A stretch of DNA of 64,000 nt from Symmachiella dynata (GTDB lineage: Bacteria; Planctomycetota; Planctomycetia; Planctomycetales; Planctomycetaceae): contig NZ_CP036276.1 of NCBI RefSeq assembly GCF_007747995.1, positions 626,001 through 690,000 of the forward strand, given 5' to 3'. Every line of letters begins with the position of its first letter. The first letter of the stretch is position 1. The notes below the pieces were generated by a model. The model saw only the letters and a list, made by a program, of their open reading frames with translations. It did no database searches and had not been told where the DNA came from. This document shows, one piece after another, positions 1 through 10,209 of this stretch. A program made the position numbers and the translations under genes.

Positions 1-132
1 AAAATGAATTGTGCGATCAGTCCGGCCATACGCTTCTTTCCGGCAATGTCTGGAAATGGTAGCGAATCTTCCAGGCATACATCCTAACAGCGATTGTTTC
101 TAGAACAATCTCACCGGTCTCCACTCTCGATC

Positions 133-2850
133 ATGCAAAAACAAATTCAAGCCGACACAGCTCCGAAGACCCCCTGGCACGCCCTGCCAAGTGCGGAGGT
201 GATTTCGCAGCTTGGCAGCGATTTGAAATCCGGTCTGTCGGCAGCCGAATCGCAAGCACGTTTGAAATCCTACGGCCCGAATGAGCTGCTCTCCACGGAA
301 GAAACGCGTTGGTATACGGTCTTGCTACGTCAGTTTTGGGACGTCATCATCGGCATTTTGATGATCGCGGCTTTGATGTCGGCGGTGACCGGTGAATTGA
401 TCGACGCGGCTGCGATTTTAATTATCGTCGTGCTCAATGGAGTGTTAGGATTCATCCAGGAGTGGAAGGCGGAACAAGCGCTGAAAGCTTTGCAGCAAAT
501 GCTTGCGCCGCAGTGTACCGTCGTTCGGGATGGACGCGAACTTCAAATCGAGGCCGCACAGATCGTGCCGGGCGATTTGGTACATCTGCGCGTCGGAAAT
601 CGCGTACCTGCCGATTTGCGGCTGACAGCGGCCGTTAACTTGAAGGTCGATGAATCGGCACTCACCGGTGAATCCGACTCGGTCTCTAAAGGGATGGAAC
701 CGGTTGACGAATCGACACCCTTGGCCGAGAAATCCTCAATGGTCTGGATGGGGACGGCGGTCACCAACGGCCATGCGTCCGGCATCGTCGTAGGGACTGG
801 AGAAGCGACCGAGTTCGGACGCGTCGCTCAACTGACACAAGCCATCGGACCGGAAACGACGCCCCTGCAACGCCGCACAGCTGTTTTGGGTAAGCAGTTG
901 GGACTGATTGCGATTGTGGTTTCGGCACTGATCGCCGTTGGTGGTTGGTTCGCCGGCAAACCGACGCTGGATATGTTTCTGACCGGCGTCTCGTTGGCCG
1001 TTGCAGTCGTTCCCGAAGGACTCCCAGCGGTCATCACCATTACATTAGCGCTCGGCGTGCGGGCGATGGCAAAGAAACAGGCGCTGCTGCGTCGATTGAC
1101 CGCCGCCGAGGCCTTGGGAGCGGCATCGGTCGTCTGCACGGACAAAACCGGCACCTTGACTAAAAACGAAATGACCGTTCAGCAAATCTGGTTGCCGGCC
1201 GGCCATATCGATGTGACCGGCACCGGCTACGATCCCGCTGGTCATTTTGAAGTGGATGGGGAACGGCTCGATTATCAATCGCGGCCCGATTTGTTGGCAT
1301 TTTTAGAAACTGGTTTGCGGTGTAATCACTCCACGCTGCAACAGACCGACGAGGGTTGGCAGCAGTCGGGCGAACCCACCGAAGCCGCACTGGTTGTGGC
1401 TGCCTATAAAGCCTGGATGCCGTCGGTCGAAACCGGCGAAGACTCCACGGAATTCTCGTTCAATTCGACGCGCAAACGGATGACCGTCGTTGAGCGGAAA
1501 TCCGAAGGTTCGCTGGCGCATGTCAAAGGCGCCCCGGAGGTGATTCTCGGCCGCTGTCAACGCATCTTAAAGGACAACGACGAACAACCACTGACTGAGG
1601 AGGACCGTCAGCGCATCCAGCAGGCCTATGCAGAAATGGCCAATCAAGGCTTGCGCGTCTTGGCAATCGCTCGCCGCAAACTGCCGCTCGATTTTAAGTT
1701 GGATGAGGACGCCGTCGAACAGGACCTGACATTGTTGGGATTGGCCGGCATCATCGATCCACCCCGTCCGGAAGTTTCAGCGGCCATTCAGACCGCCGCT
1801 CTGGCGGGTATCCATGTCATCATGATTACCGGCGACGCTGCGCCCACGGCATTGGCCATCGCCAAGCGAATAGGTCTGAGCGCCGAACAGGCACTCACCG
1901 GTAACGAGCTAGAGCAGCTGGATGATGCGGCATTGCTTGAACGCTTAATGCAAAAAATCGTAATCGCTCGTGCGACCCCCGAACAGAAACTGCGGATCGT
2001 GACCTTGCTGCAAGGCGACGGGCATGTCGTGGCCATGACGGGCGATGGCGTGAACGATGCGCCTGCGTTGAAGAAAGCCGAGATCGGCATCGCCATGGGG
2101 TTGCGGGGCACGGATGTCGCCAAGGGGGCCGCCGACATGGTGCTGACGGACGACAACTTCAGTTCCATCATCAATGCCGTCGAAGAGGGTCGCCGCCAAT
2201 ATGACAACATCCAGAAATTCGTCCTGTATTTGCTCTCCTCGAATACGGGCGAAGTCTTAGCGATCTTTTGTAATATCCTATTGGGCGGACCGTTGATTCT
2301 GTTACCCGTGCAGATTTTGTGGATGAATCTAGTCACCGATGGCGTGACCGCTGTCGCGCTGGGGTTAGAACCGATCGAAGCTGGAAACATGCACCGCCCT
2401 CCGCGCGATTCCAACCAGCCGCTGCTTGACCGTCGTGGGATGGTCATGATCGGCCTGCTTGGTTCCTACCTGGCGGCTGTGGCGCTGTGGTTAATGTACG
2501 ACTCTTGGGGCAGCGATGATCCGCATGATAAGGCGATTGCGCAGACGATGGCCTTTTGTGGACTCATCATTGCGGAGAAAATCAACGTCTTCAATTTCCG
2601 TACACTGCGGACGTCGCTGTTTCGGCTCAATTTCTTTTCCAATCCTTGGATCCTAATCGCCTGTCTCGGCATGATCGGGCTGCAAGTCGCCGCGGTTTAC
2701 GTCCCGTTTTTACAAACGGCGCTGCATACTGTTCCGCTGGGCCTACAGGATTGGGGCCTGATCGTCGCCTTGACGCTGCCGGTGCTGGTCTTAGGCGAGG
2801 CGTATAAGTGGTTCTTGCGGCGCGGTGACTCTGAGGTTGCCCACGATTGA
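133..2850 (+). CDS. P2-type cation-transporting ATPase (Ca2+-ATPase-like)
   Basis: A 905-residue P-type ATPase that should couple ATP hydrolysis to cation export across the cytoplasmic membrane. An N-terminal cation-ATPase domain (from about residue 10) is followed by the actuator loop with TGES, transmembrane helix 4 with the VVPEGLP motif typical of P2 Ca2+/Mg2+-type pumps, the phosphorylation motif DKTGTLTKNE, and the hinge TGDGVNDAPALKKAEIG. A late helix carries NLVTDGVTAVALGLEP, which resembles the ion-site helix of SERCA-like pumps. The C-terminal region holds four or more further membrane segments. A TTG 39 bases upstream would extend the frame; the ATG at 133 was preferred because the extra residues are not family-like, but neither start has a clear ribosome binding site. 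The gene converges on the formate/nitrite channel gene 22 bases downstream. Ca2+ is the best guess for the ion; Mn2+ or Na+ cannot be excluded. Confidence 0.93.
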   Translation: MQKQIQADTAPKTPWHALPSAEVISQLGSDLKSGLSAAESQARLKSYGPNELLSTEETRWYTVLLRQFWDVIIGILMIAALMSAVTGELIDAAAILIIVVLNGVLGFIQEWKAEQALKALQQMLAPQCTVVRDGRELQIEAAQIVPGDLVHLRVGNRVPADLRLTAAVNLKVDESALTGESDSVSKGMEPVDESTPLAEKSSMVWMGTAVTNGHASGIVVGTGEATEFGRVAQLTQAIGPETTPLQRRTAVLGKQLGLIAIVVSALIAVGGWFAGKPTLDMFLTGVSLAVAVVPEGLPAVITITLALGVRAMAKKQALLRRLTAAEALGAASVVCTDKTGTLTKNEMTVQQIWLPAGHIDVTGTGYDPAGHFEVDGERLDYQSRPDLLAFLETGLRCNHSTLQQTDEGWQQSGEPTEAALVVAAYKAWMPSVETGEDSTEFSFNSTRKRMTVVERKSEGSLAHVKGAPEVILGRCQRILKDNDEQPLTEEDRQRIQQAYAEMANQGLRVLAIARRKLPLDFKLDEDAVEQDLTLLGLAGIIDPPRPEVSAAIQTAALAGIHVIMITGDAAPTALAIAKRIGLSAEQALTGNELEQLDDAALLERLMQKIVIARATPEQKLRIVTLLQGDGHVVAMTGDGVNDAPALKKAEIGIAMGLRGTDVAKGAADMVLTDDNFSSIINAVEEGRRQYDNIQKFVLYLLSSNTGEVLAIFCNILLGGPLILLPVQILWMNLVTDGVTAVALGLEPIEAGNMHRPPRDSNQPLLDRRGMVMIGLLGSYLAAVALWLMYDSWGSDDPHDKAIAQTMAFCGLIIAEKINVFNFRTLRTSLFRLNFFSNPWILIACLGMIGLQVAAVYVPFLQTALHTVPLGLQDWGLIVALTLPVLVLGEAYKWFLRRGDSEVAHD

Positions 2851-2872
2851 TGCCCAGAATTCGCCGGCAGCT

Positions 2873-3685
2873 TCAACCTGATTTTCCGCGGCAGTAAATC
2901 ACCCAATACACCATCCCCACCATTCCGGCGCCGCCCACGAGATTCCCCAAGGTGACGGGCAGTAGGTTGTGGATGGCAAAGGCGCTCCAGCTTAGCTCCG
3001 CAGGTCCATTTCCTTCGGCCAGGATCAAGCCGAGTGGGACGAAGTACATGTTGGCGACGCAGTGCTCAAATCCGGCGGCGACAAATGCGGTGATGGGGAA
3101 GATCACCGCTACAATTCGATCAGTGACACTCTTGCCGGCCATCGCCAACCACACTGCCAAGCAGACCAGCACGTTGCATAAGACGCCTCTGAAGAAAGCT
3201 TCGCCGAATCCCAATGAGCACTTACCGGTTGCAATGGCAATGGCTGTCGCCCCGACCGCGCCGCCATTCATCGTAGCTTGACCCGACAAAGCCACCAAGA
3301 GGGCGAGGCCGGCTGCGCCGAAGAAATTGGTGATGTACACCAGCCCCAGGTTTCGCACGATCAGTTTGGTGGAAATTTGCCGATCGACCCAGGCCATGAC
3401 CATCAGGTTATTGCCCGTGAATAACTCAGCACCGGCCACAACGACGAGAATCAAACCGAGCGAAAATACCGTGCCGCCCAACACGCGTTGAACGGCGAAG
3501 CTCAGAGAACTGTCGCTGACCACGAGCGTGTAGAACAGTGCGCCCAGTCCGATGAAACCGCCCGCAAGCACTCCCAATGCCGCCAGAGGAATCAACGGCA
3601 GATTGGCTTTCGTGACACCGACCGTCTCAATGCGAGCGGCGACTTCCTTGGGGGTGTAGGCTTCCGCACCAAATATTTCGGACAT
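2873..3685 (-). CDS. Formate/nitrite transporter (FocA/NirC family) channel
   Basis: A 270-residue integral membrane protein of the FNT family, which forms pentameric channels for formate, nitrite or related small anions. About six hydrophobic segments are visible. Signature motifs include ELFTGNNLMVMAW in the central part and AAGFEHCVANMYFVP in the second half; the His in GFEHCVAN corresponds to the central pore histidine of the family. Length is normal for the family. The gene is monocistronic as far as can be seen: it converges with the cation ATPase gene and is separated by 94 bases from the end of the copper ATPase gene on the same strand. Whether it prefers formate, nitrite or another anion cannot be read from the sequence; no formate or nitrite metabolism gene is adjacent. 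Confidence 0.93.
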   Translation of the reverse strand: MSEIFGAEAYTPKEVAARIETVGVTKANLPLIPLAALGVLAGGFIGLGALFYTLVVSDSSLSFAVQRVLGGTVFSLGLILVVVAGAELFTGNNLMVMAWVDRQISTKLIVRNLGLVYITNFFGAAGLALLVALSGQATMNGGAVGATAIAIATGKCSLGFGEAFFRGVLCNVLVCLAVWLAMAGKSVTDRIVAVIFPITAFVAAGFEHCVANMYFVPLGLILAEGNGPAELSWSAFAIHNLLPVTLGNLVGGAGMVGMVYWVIYCRGKSG

Positions 3686-3779
3686 ATTCTTTCCGGGAAA
3701 CGGTGGCAGGAATAAAGTGGCATCGTACCGATTGGACTATGGCAACACAATTCCGCAGCAATGAGACTAGGACCGACGC

Positions 3780-6212
3780 TCAATCCAAATTGGTCGTTCG
3801 CAGTCGCAATGCGTTGGCGATCACCGACACGGAACTGAAACTCATGGCAGCGGCGGCGATCATCGGATTGAGTAACAGCCCCATGACCGGATAGAGGACA
3901 CCGGCGGCAATCGGCACGCCGAGCGCGTTGTAGATGAATGCGAAAAACAGGTTCTGCCGAATGTTGCGCATCGTGTGGCGACTGAGATTAACCGCTTTGA
4001 TGATTCCTCGCAGATCTCCTTTGACGAGAGTAACCCCCGCCGATTCGATCGCCACATCGGTTCCCGTTCCCATAGCGATGCCGACATCGGCCAGCGCCAG
4101 CGCCGGTGCATCATTGATGCCGTCGCCCGCCATCGCCACCTTGCGGCCTTCGCTTTTGAGTGCTTGGATCCGCGCCTGTTTATCCTCAGGCCGCACGCCC
4201 GCTTCGAACTCATCGATTCCCAATTGCTCGGCGACCGTCTGCGCTGTTTTCTCGTTGTCGCCGGTTAACATAATGATCCGCAGCCCCAATTGGTGCAGTG
4301 CAGTAACGGCTTCGGCGGTGGAGGCTTTGATCGGATCGGAGACAGCGATGATTCCGGCGAAACGTTGGTCCACAGCAACATACATCACCGTCCGTCCCTG
4401 CCGTTGCAGTTCATCGACCTTCTCGTCCAAGACCGCGAACTCCTGCACCTGCCGTTCTTCCAACAACGACCGTTTGCCAATCAGCACAGCCTTGCCGTCA
4501 ACGGTTCCATGCACCCCTCCGCCTGTGACCGAGTCGAAATCAGCGGTGCTCGATAAACTAAGCTCCCGATCTTTGGCTCCTTGAACGATGGCATGCGCCA
4601 ACGGATGCTCGCTGTTTTGTTCGACGCTCGCCGCCAAGCGTAACAGGTCCTCTTCGGGATAGTCCTGAGCCGCAATGCACTCCGTCAGTTTGGGGCGGCC
4701 TTCGGTCAACGTGCCGGTTTTGTCGACGACGAGTGTGTCAATTTTTTCCAAGGTCTCCAAAACTTCGGCATCCTTAATCAGCACGCCAGCCTTCGCTCCG
4801 CGCCCAACCCCCACCATGATTGACATCGGCGTGGCCAGTCCCAATGCACAGGGGCAGGCGATGATCAAGACGGCGACCGCATTGACGAGCGCCCAAGCCA
4901 AGGCGGGTTGCTTTGGCTGGAGGACTGCCCAAGCAATAAACGTCAGCACCGCGCACAGCACCACCGCTGGCACGAAATAACCGGCGACGACGTCGGCAAC
5001 TTTTTGAATCGGCGCGCGACTCCGCTGGGCGTCCGAGACCATATTGACAATCTGCGCCAACACCGTGTCTCCGCCCACTTTTTCTGCTTCCATCAAAAAC
5101 GCACCGGTCTGGTTGACCGTTCCACCGATCACTTCGTCGCCGGTTTGTTTTTGCACCGCCGCCGGTTCGCCGGTGATCATCGACTCGTCGACGGAACTTT
5201 TCCCCTCCGTCAATTTGCCGTCGACAGGGATTTTCTCACCCGGACGAACACGCAGCACATCCCCTTGCTGGACGTCATCCAACGGCACCTCTTGCTCTTG
5301 GCCGTCACGAACGATACGAGCGGTCGGGGGCGCCAACGACATCAATTCCCGAATCGCATGCCCGGTCCGCCGTCGCGCACGAAGTTCCAGCACCTGTCCA
5401 AGCAGCACCAACGTAATGATCACCGCCGCTGCTTCGAAATAGACCTCCACATGCCCGTCGGTTTTCAGGTCGTCGGGAACCAGTCCCGGAAACAGCACGA
5501 CCAACAGACTGAACAAATACGCCGTCCCGGTGCCGATGGCGATCAGGGTGAACATGTTGAGGTTCCAAGTCAGAATCGACCGCCACCCCCGCACAAAAAA
5601 GGGCCAGCCCGCCCACAACACGACCGGCGTGCTCAACACGACTTGCAACCACGTATGCAGCGTATGCCCCAACCACTGGTCGACCGGCACCCCCACCATC
5701 GGCAGCATGGCTAAGAGGAACACAGGAATGCTCAGCGACAAAGCCACCCAAAATCGCAGCAGCATACTCCGCAGTTCCGTATCATCTTCCGGTGCGTCCG
5801 CCTCGACGTATTTCGGCTCCAAATCCATTCCGCACTTGGGACAGCTCCCCGGATGGTCCTGTTCGATCTCCGGATGCATGGGGCAGGTGTAGATCGTTTT
5901 TTTGCTTGAGGTGACCTGTGCTGACTCCAGCGCCATTCCACATTTCGGACAGTCCCCCGGTTGATCCGATTCGACACCCTCGCACATCGGGCAGAAATAG
6001 TTCTTGGTTGTCTTGCGCGGAGTTGTGTCGGTCGGTTGTTCTTGATGACAACACCCGCCTAATTGCACCATGTCCGGCGGCGATTCTGCGTCTGGCTTTA
6101 AGAACTTTTGCCGGCAATGTTCGCTGCAAAAGTAAAACGTCTCGCCATCGCGGGTCGTCTTGAGATCCGTAGATTCATCCACTTGCATGTGACAGATCGG
6201 GTCGATGGCCAT
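3780..6212 (-). CDS. copA: Copper-translocating P1B-type ATPase with YHS and heavy-metal-binding domains
   Basis: An 810-residue heavy-metal P-type ATPase that should export Cu+ (possibly Ag+) from the cytoplasm. Instead of HMA domains the N-terminus has a YHS domain ([11 protein letters not shown] to about residue 45), then two short heavy-metal-binding modules, YFCPMCEG...CPKCGM and YTCPMHPE...CPKCGM. The core shows the membrane CPC motif ([11 protein letters not shown]), [13 protein letters not shown], the HP motif SEHPLAHAI and [16 protein letters not shown]. The first ATG of the open frame is 75 bases further upstream, but the ATG at 6212 is preceded by a good GAGGA ribosome binding site and begins exactly at the YHS domain, so it was chosen. 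No CsoR/CueR regulator or copper chaperone gene is adjacent. The symbol rests on family likeness. Confidence 0.94.
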   Translation of the reverse strand: MAIDPICHMQVDESTDLKTTRDGETFYFCSEHCRQKFLKPDAESPPDMVQLGGCCHQEQPTDTTPRKTTKNYFCPMCEGVESDQPGDCPKCGMALESAQVTSSKKTIYTCPMHPEIEQDHPGSCPKCGMDLEPKYVEADAPEDDTELRSMLLRFWVALSLSIPVFLLAMLPMVGVPVDQWLGHTLHTWLQVVLSTPVVLWAGWPFFVRGWRSILTWNLNMFTLIAIGTGTAYLFSLLVVLFPGLVPDDLKTDGHVEVYFEAAAVIITLVLLGQVLELRARRRTGHAIRELMSLAPPTARIVRDGQEQEVPLDDVQQGDVLRVRPGEKIPVDGKLTEGKSSVDESMITGEPAAVQKQTGDEVIGGTVNQTGAFLMEAEKVGGDTVLAQIVNMVSDAQRSRAPIQKVADVVAGYFVPAVVLCAVLTFIAWAVLQPKQPALAWALVNAVAVLIIACPCALGLATPMSIMVGVGRGAKAGVLIKDAEVLETLEKIDTLVVDKTGTLTEGRPKLTECIAAQDYPEEDLLRLAASVEQNSEHPLAHAIVQGAKDRELSLSSTADFDSVTGGGVHGTVDGKAVLIGKRSLLEERQVQEFAVLDEKVDELQRQGRTVMYVAVDQRFAGIIAVSDPIKASTAEAVTALHQLGLRIIMLTGDNEKTAQTVAEQLGIDEFEAGVRPEDKQARIQALKSEGRKVAMAGDGINDAPALALADVGIAMGTGTDVAIESAGVTLVKGDLRGIIKAVNLSRHTMRNIRQNLFFAFIYNALGVPIAAGVLYPVMGLLLNPMIAAAAMSFSSVSVIANALRLRTTNLD

Positions 6213-6509
6213 GTTTGTCCTCTGGTGAATGCCGACAGTATCGAACGTCGCAACCGTCAGGTTATCCCACAGCACTGGGATTGCCAACTATGAGCACTCG
6301 AAGTTGACCAAAGCGAATGTCTGCTCGTTGGGCTTGAGTCATGAACCTATTCGGGCGGCGACATTCACGATAAACTCAAAGTTCGCCGACCAGACCCACC
6401 ACAACTAGAATCAGTTTCAAAACCCGGTTGCGGTTGTTCCCGTAACGTTCAAATCAGTGTCAGTGGGACGCGTCAGAGGGTTTTGAAATTATTTGTAGGA
6501 GAGACATCG

Positions 6510-7238
6510 ATGACACCGCGCGGGACGTTTTTTTTGACTTGGATTGTATTGTGCTCAATGGGCAACTTCGGATTCTGTGACGAACCTGTCGCCGGCCAAC
6601 GCGCGGGCCGGTTGGATATGCAAGTCCAGGTGCAAATGAACTACCTGTTGTATTTGCCGCAGGATTACGATTCGCAACCCAGTTGGCCGCTGATGCTGTT
6701 CCTGCATGGTGCTGGGGAGCGTGGAGAGGATCTGGAACTGGTGAAGATGCACGGTCCCCCCAAGCTGATCGCCGCCGGCCAGCAGTTTCCTTTCATCGTG
6801 GTTTCGCCGCAATGCCCCAAAGACAAGGAATGGGAACCGATTGAACTGCTGGCGCTGCTCGACGATGTGAGTCGTCAATACAACGTGGATCCCGATCGCA
6901 TTTATGTGACCGGACTGAGCATGGGAGGCTTTGGAAGTTGGCGATTGGCCGCTTATGCGCCGGATCGATTAGCGGCCATTGCCCCGATTTGCGGCGGCGG
7001 GGAAAAACATTGGGCCAAGCGATATCCGCATCTGCCTGTTTGGGCCTTCCATGGCGGAAAAGATCCCGGCGTGCCGGTGGAACGTACGCAGACGATGGTC
7101 GATGCTCTGATCGAGAAGGGCGGCAATCCGCAGCTGACGATTTACCCCGAAGCAGGACACAATTCGTGGACCGCTACGTACGCCAACCCCGAGTTTTACA
7201 AATGGTTGTTGCGGCAAAAAAGAACTGACAAGGAATAA
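6510..7238 (+). CDS. Exported alpha/beta-hydrolase (esterase / phospholipase-like)
   Basis: A 242-residue protein with an N-terminal signal peptide (hydrophobic stretch after MTPRG, cleavage probably near NFGFCDE). The body is an alpha/beta-hydrolase: oxyanion-type motif FLHGAGERGEDLE, nucleophile elbow GLSMGGFGS (catalytic Ser), a late acidic residue in HGGKDPGVP and a terminal His in EAGHNSW, which together complete a Ser-Asp-His triad. It resembles the carboxylesterase/phospholipase and PHB-depolymerase-like families common in planctomycetes and probably cleaves an ester outside the cytoplasm; the substrate is unknown. The ATG at 6510 is preceded by AGGAGAG, so it is preferred to the in-frame ATG at 6483. 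The DUF1499 gene starts 4 bases after the stop, suggesting one transcript. Confidence 0.85.
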   Translation: MTPRGTFFLTWIVLCSMGNFGFCDEPVAGQRAGRLDMQVQVQMNYLLYLPQDYDSQPSWPLMLFLHGAGERGEDLELVKMHGPPKLIAAGQQFPFIVVSPQCPKDKEWEPIELLALLDDVSRQYNVDPDRIYVTGLSMGGFGSWRLAAYAPDRLAAIAPICGGGEKHWAKRYPHLPVWAFHGGKDPGVPVERTQTMVDALIEKGGNPQLTIYPEAGHNSWTATYANPEFYKWLLRQKRTDKE

Positions 7239-7242
7239 AACG

Positions 7243-7728
7243 TTGAAACGCAAATTCTTGCGCGGCGTACTCTACTTCGTGCTTGCCATCGTGGTTTTAG
7301 GGATCGGATTGCTCATGACGCTCAGTTTCTTCGGCAAGCGACCCCATGACTTGGGGGTCACCGACGGGCAGCTTAAACCTTGTCCGGACACGCCGAATTG
7401 TGTGAATTCCCAATCCACTGATTCAGAACATGCAATCCCGCCGATTCCCTTCCAGGGACGGGCGGCTGAAGCAGGTGAGAAAATTCGCAGCGCACTGTTG
7501 CAGCAACCCCGGACACAGATCGTGAGTGATGACGGCGATTACATTCACGCGGAATCACGATCCGCACTGTTTCGCTTTGTGGATGACGTCGAAATCTACA
7601 TCGATGCCGAGCAGCACCTCATCCACATCCGTTCCGCCTCACGCGTGGGCCGCTCGGACTTGGGCGTGAATCGCCAACGCGTAGAGTCAATCCGCCAAGC
7701 CTTCACCAACGCGCCGCCTGAACCGTAG
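7243..7728 (+). CDS. DUF1499 family membrane-anchored protein
   Basis: A 161-residue protein with one N-terminal hydrophobic segment (about residues 6-30) and a DUF1499 domain recognisable from CPDTPNCVNSQS at about residue 46 and the later stretch around RFVDDVEIYID and SRVGRSDLGVNR. The function of DUF1499 is not known. The start is a TTG at 7243 with AAGGA about 9 bases upstream; no suitable ATG lies before the domain. It starts 4 bases after the esterase gene and is probably cotranscribed with it. The stop codon lies inside the first copy of a long direct repeat (7725-7842), so the last bases of the coding region belong to the repeat. Confidence 0.85.
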   Translation: MKRKFLRGVLYFVLAIVVLGIGLLMTLSFFGKRPHDLGVTDGQLKPCPDTPNCVNSQSTDSEHAIPPIPFQGRAAEAGEKIRSALLQQPRTQIVSDDGDYIHAESRSALFRFVDDVEIYIDAEQHLIHIRSASRVGRSDLGVNRQRVESIRQAFTNAPPEP

Positions 7729-7842
7729 GGTGCGTCACGACGCACCTTTCTATGTAGTACGGCTGATTTTCCTCGCGAAACAAGACGTTCCACACGTTTC
7801 GGAATAAGAATTGACCGCAGAGCAGCGAGAAAAAAACGGCCG
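7725..7842 (+). repeat. Long direct repeat family A, copy 1
   Basis: About 115 bases beginning with a palindrome (GGTGCGTCACGACGCACC) and continuing with TTTCTATGTAGTACGGCTGA and a tail containing AAGAATTGACCGC and AAACGGCCG. The same order of blocks recurs at 8520-8629 with many point differences and small gaps. The two copies flank the BON-like membrane protein gene in direct orientation. The stop codon of the DUF1499 gene falls within its first bases. Confidence 0.85.
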
Positions 7843-7857
7843 TGGCGAATCCAGGCA

Positions 7858-8481
7858 TCACTTACCTACCGTGACGCCTTCAATCAACGTTGCGGCGGTT
7901 GCATCGCCAAACGCATGTTGAAGTTCGTTCAATAATTCGTCACGAGTCTGCGGATCGGCGACGTGGCCGGTTAAAGTAATTTGGCCTGCGGATATTGGTT
8001 CAATCGCCACGTCTGGAAATCTCTCGTCCTGCAAGATCGGTGACAGTACTTGCCCCCGCTCATAGCCAGCTTGGAGGTTATGGATGTGTTCGTTGATGTT
8101 CGAACCTAGGATAAATGCGGCAACAAGCGATGCCACAAACGTTACAGCTAGAATCAATCCGAACATCGACCGAAACACCCGTCGGATTTTACCACGGGGA
8201 ACGGGTTTCTCGTCGGTGTCTGTTTCAATCAGCGAGTTATCGTTCCACAACATGAATGCGACGACAAGGACCCCCACGAGGAGGCCCGCAAACAGACCCT
8301 GCGTCAGACCCAACCCAATGCCCGTTTGTAGAGGAGCGAAATCGGAGGAACTGTCGATGGAGAACATGGTGCGGTAATAACCCGGCGCCCATTGCCCCAA
8401 AGCCGCACCAATTCCCATGCCCAGCAGTGCACATGTGAAAGCGGTCAGCATGACGATGCCGAATGCCTTTTTGAGCGCCAT
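7858..8481 (-). CDS. Small membrane protein with C-terminal BON-like domain
   Basis: A 207-residue protein with three predicted membrane segments (about residues 8-30, 50-80 and 105-128) and a soluble C-terminal part. That part runs through LSPILQDERFPDVAIEPISA and then QITLTGHVADPQTRDELL, which is the turn-and-strand pattern of a BON domain (a small fold found in osmotic and phospholipid-binding proteins). This family assignment is tentative. The N-terminal half has Gly/Ala-rich helices. The gene is isolated and in opposite orientation to the upstream esterase/DUF1499 pair. It sits exactly between two ~110-base direct repeats, which suggests it was inserted or duplicated as a unit. No function can be named. 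Confidence 0.65.
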   Translation of the reverse strand: MALKKAFGIVMLTAFTCALLGMGIGAALGQWAPGYYRTMFSIDSSSDFAPLQTGIGLGLTQGLFAGLLVGVLVVAFMLWNDNSLIETDTDEKPVPRGKIRRVFRSMFGLILAVTFVASLVAAFILGSNINEHIHNLQAGYERGQVLSPILQDERFPDVAIEPISAGQITLTGHVADPQTRDELLNELQHAFGDATAATLIEGVTVGK

Positions 8482-8519
8482 AACAAACCTCGGATCAAAC
8501 GGAATTCACAACTCAGCCC

Positions 8520-8629
8520 GTAGGGTGCGTCGCGACGCACCTTTCGATGGAGTACAGCTGAATATCCTAATGAATTTAAACGTCCCACACGATTCGGCAA
8601 AAAGAATTGACCGCGGATGAAAACGGCCG
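8520..8629 (+). repeat. Long direct repeat family A, copy 2
   Basis: Second copy of the repeat seen at 7725-7842: palindrome GGTGCGTCGCGACGCACC, then CTTTCGATGGAGTACAGCTG, then a tail with AAGAATTGACCGCGG and AAACGGCCG. It lies upstream of the BON-like gene (which is on the minus strand). Just beyond it, at 8678-8706, is a stretch with CTCTGCGCCTCGGCGTCTCT that resembles boilerplate repeats dispersed in planctomycete genomes. Confidence 0.85.
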
Positions 8630-8723
8630 ATCAACCAAACACCGGTCCCTAAACCAAGCGGACGCCCGCAAAAAACTCTCTGCGCCTCGGCGTCTCTGCG
8701 CGAGATTTTTCGTCACATGACAA

Positions 8724-10046
8724 TTACGCAAACAACTCGCCAATCAATTCCCCGCCTTCGACCAACTTAATCGGCCGTTCGTTGGTCGCCATGTATTCGT
8801 CGTGCGGATCGAGGCCCAGGATGTGGCAGAAGGTGACGAACAAATCTTGCACTGCCACGGGACGCTCGGTGACATCCTTGCCGTCTTTGTCGGTGGCGCC
8901 GATGACCTGGCCGCCTTGCACTCCGCCGCCCGAGAAGGCCGTCAACCAGCCTTTGGAGTAATGGTCACGACCGCCGTCAGGTTTGATCTTGGGTGTCCGT
9001 CCGAACTCTCCCATCCAGACCACGAGCGTATTATCCAACATACCTCGGCGTTCCAGGTCGTGGAGCAGGGCGGGGTAGGCTTGGTCGGTTTCGCGGCACA
9101 ACAGTGGGTTGTCGCGGAAGCCGTTGTTGTGCGTGTCCCAGCCGGCATCGTTGCGGCCGCCGGTGCTGATGACTTCGATAAAGCTAACCCCCTGTTCCAC
9201 CAACCGACGAGCGAGCAGGCAGCCTTGACCGAATTCGGTATGCCCATATTCGTCGCGGATTTTCGTCGGCTCGTTTTCTAAATCGAACACGCCGAGTCGC
9301 GGGCTGAGCACGAATTTTTCGGTGCGGGCATAGATGTCGCGTTTTTCCTGGATCAGCATGTCGGTTGCCGAGGAATGGTACTCGGTATCGAATTGCGCTG
9401 CCAAACTCAGTCGCCGCCTGAGCGTCGCTTCATCGACCACCGGTTCGACATTGGCCGGCAATGCGCCGGGCGAGGGGACATTGAACGAGGCATATTTCGC
9501 GCCCAGTACGCCGGCGTCAACGTCACGCGTGGCGATCCGTGGTTTGCCGATCCGCACAAAACTGGGCAAATCCAAATCCGGATCGAAACGATCCCGCGCC
9601 ACCACCGAACCGAATGTCGGATAGCGGACCGATACCGACGGGGGATAGCCGGTCCGGACCAGTGCAATTGCGCGGTCATGCACGGCGATGTTGCTGTGCA
9701 TCGAGCGAATCAGTGCGATTTTATCTAATGACTGAGCTGTGCGAGGCCAGAATTCGGCGAATTCGATGCCGGGCAGGGTGGTCGAGATCGCCGTTGCCGG
9801 TCCTTGGAACTTTGAGCCGACTTTGGGATTGAATGATTCAAATTGGCTCGGCCCGCCATCCATCCACAACAGAATCATCGACTTGCCGCGTTTACGCAGT
9901 TCGTCAGCCTGGAGCGAAACAAGATCCCGCCAACCCAGCGTTAAAGCCCCCGCCGCCCCGGCGCCAACGGCAAGCTGCTTCATAAACCCACGGCGACTCA
10001 CCACACCGTCCCGCGACATCCCGACGTCGATCATTGGTGCGTGCAT
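8724..10046 (-). CDS. DUF1501 domain protein, Tat-exported sulfatase-like
   Basis: A 440-residue DUF1501 protein, a family greatly expanded in planctomycetes and distantly related to alkaline phosphatase/sulfatase folds. The N-terminus has a twin-arginine signal (SRRGFMKQLAVGAG followed by a hydrophobic Ala/Gly stretch), so export in folded form is expected. Family landmarks are ILLWMDGGPSQFESFNPK, VVWMGEFGRTPKI and GRDHYSKGWLTAFSGGG. The role is unknown; members nearly always sit next to a DUF1549/DUF1553 gene, as here, where that gene ends 163 bases upstream on the same strand. A start further in (ATG at 10034 or 10019) is possible; the Tat motif is retained with any of them. Confidence 0.9.
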   Translation of the reverse strand: MHAPMIDVGMSRDGVVSRRGFMKQLAVGAGAAGALTLGWRDLVSLQADELRKRGKSMILLWMDGGPSQFESFNPKVGSKFQGPATAISTTLPGIEFAEFWPRTAQSLDKIALIRSMHSNIAVHDRAIALVRTGYPPSVSVRYPTFGSVVARDRFDPDLDLPSFVRIGKPRIATRDVDAGVLGAKYASFNVPSPGALPANVEPVVDEATLRRRLSLAAQFDTEYHSSATDMLIQEKRDIYARTEKFVLSPRLGVFDLENEPTKIRDEYGHTEFGQGCLLARRLVEQGVSFIEVISTGGRNDAGWDTHNNGFRDNPLLCRETDQAYPALLHDLERRGMLDNTLVVWMGEFGRTPKIKPDGGRDHYSKGWLTAFSGGGVQGGQVIGATDKDGKDVTERPVAVQDLFVTFCHILGLDPHDEYMATNERPIKLVEGGELIGELFA

Positions 10047-10209
10047 GGCGATGGTGGCTCCGAGTGGTTTGGGGTGCAGGATTGTTTTTCGGCAGAGGGG
10101 AAAAAGGCTTTAGGCTATAGTCCGTAGGCTTTAGAAAAAGGCAACAATGCTCACTGGCATTCAACAACCAACCCTAAAGCCTCAAGTCTACAGCCTCAAG
10201 CCTCACTTT

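Noticed and set aside
1788-2447. 219-codon minus-strand frame inside the cation ATPase gene
   Set aside because: Shadow of the conserved ATPase coding strand with no recognisable domain.
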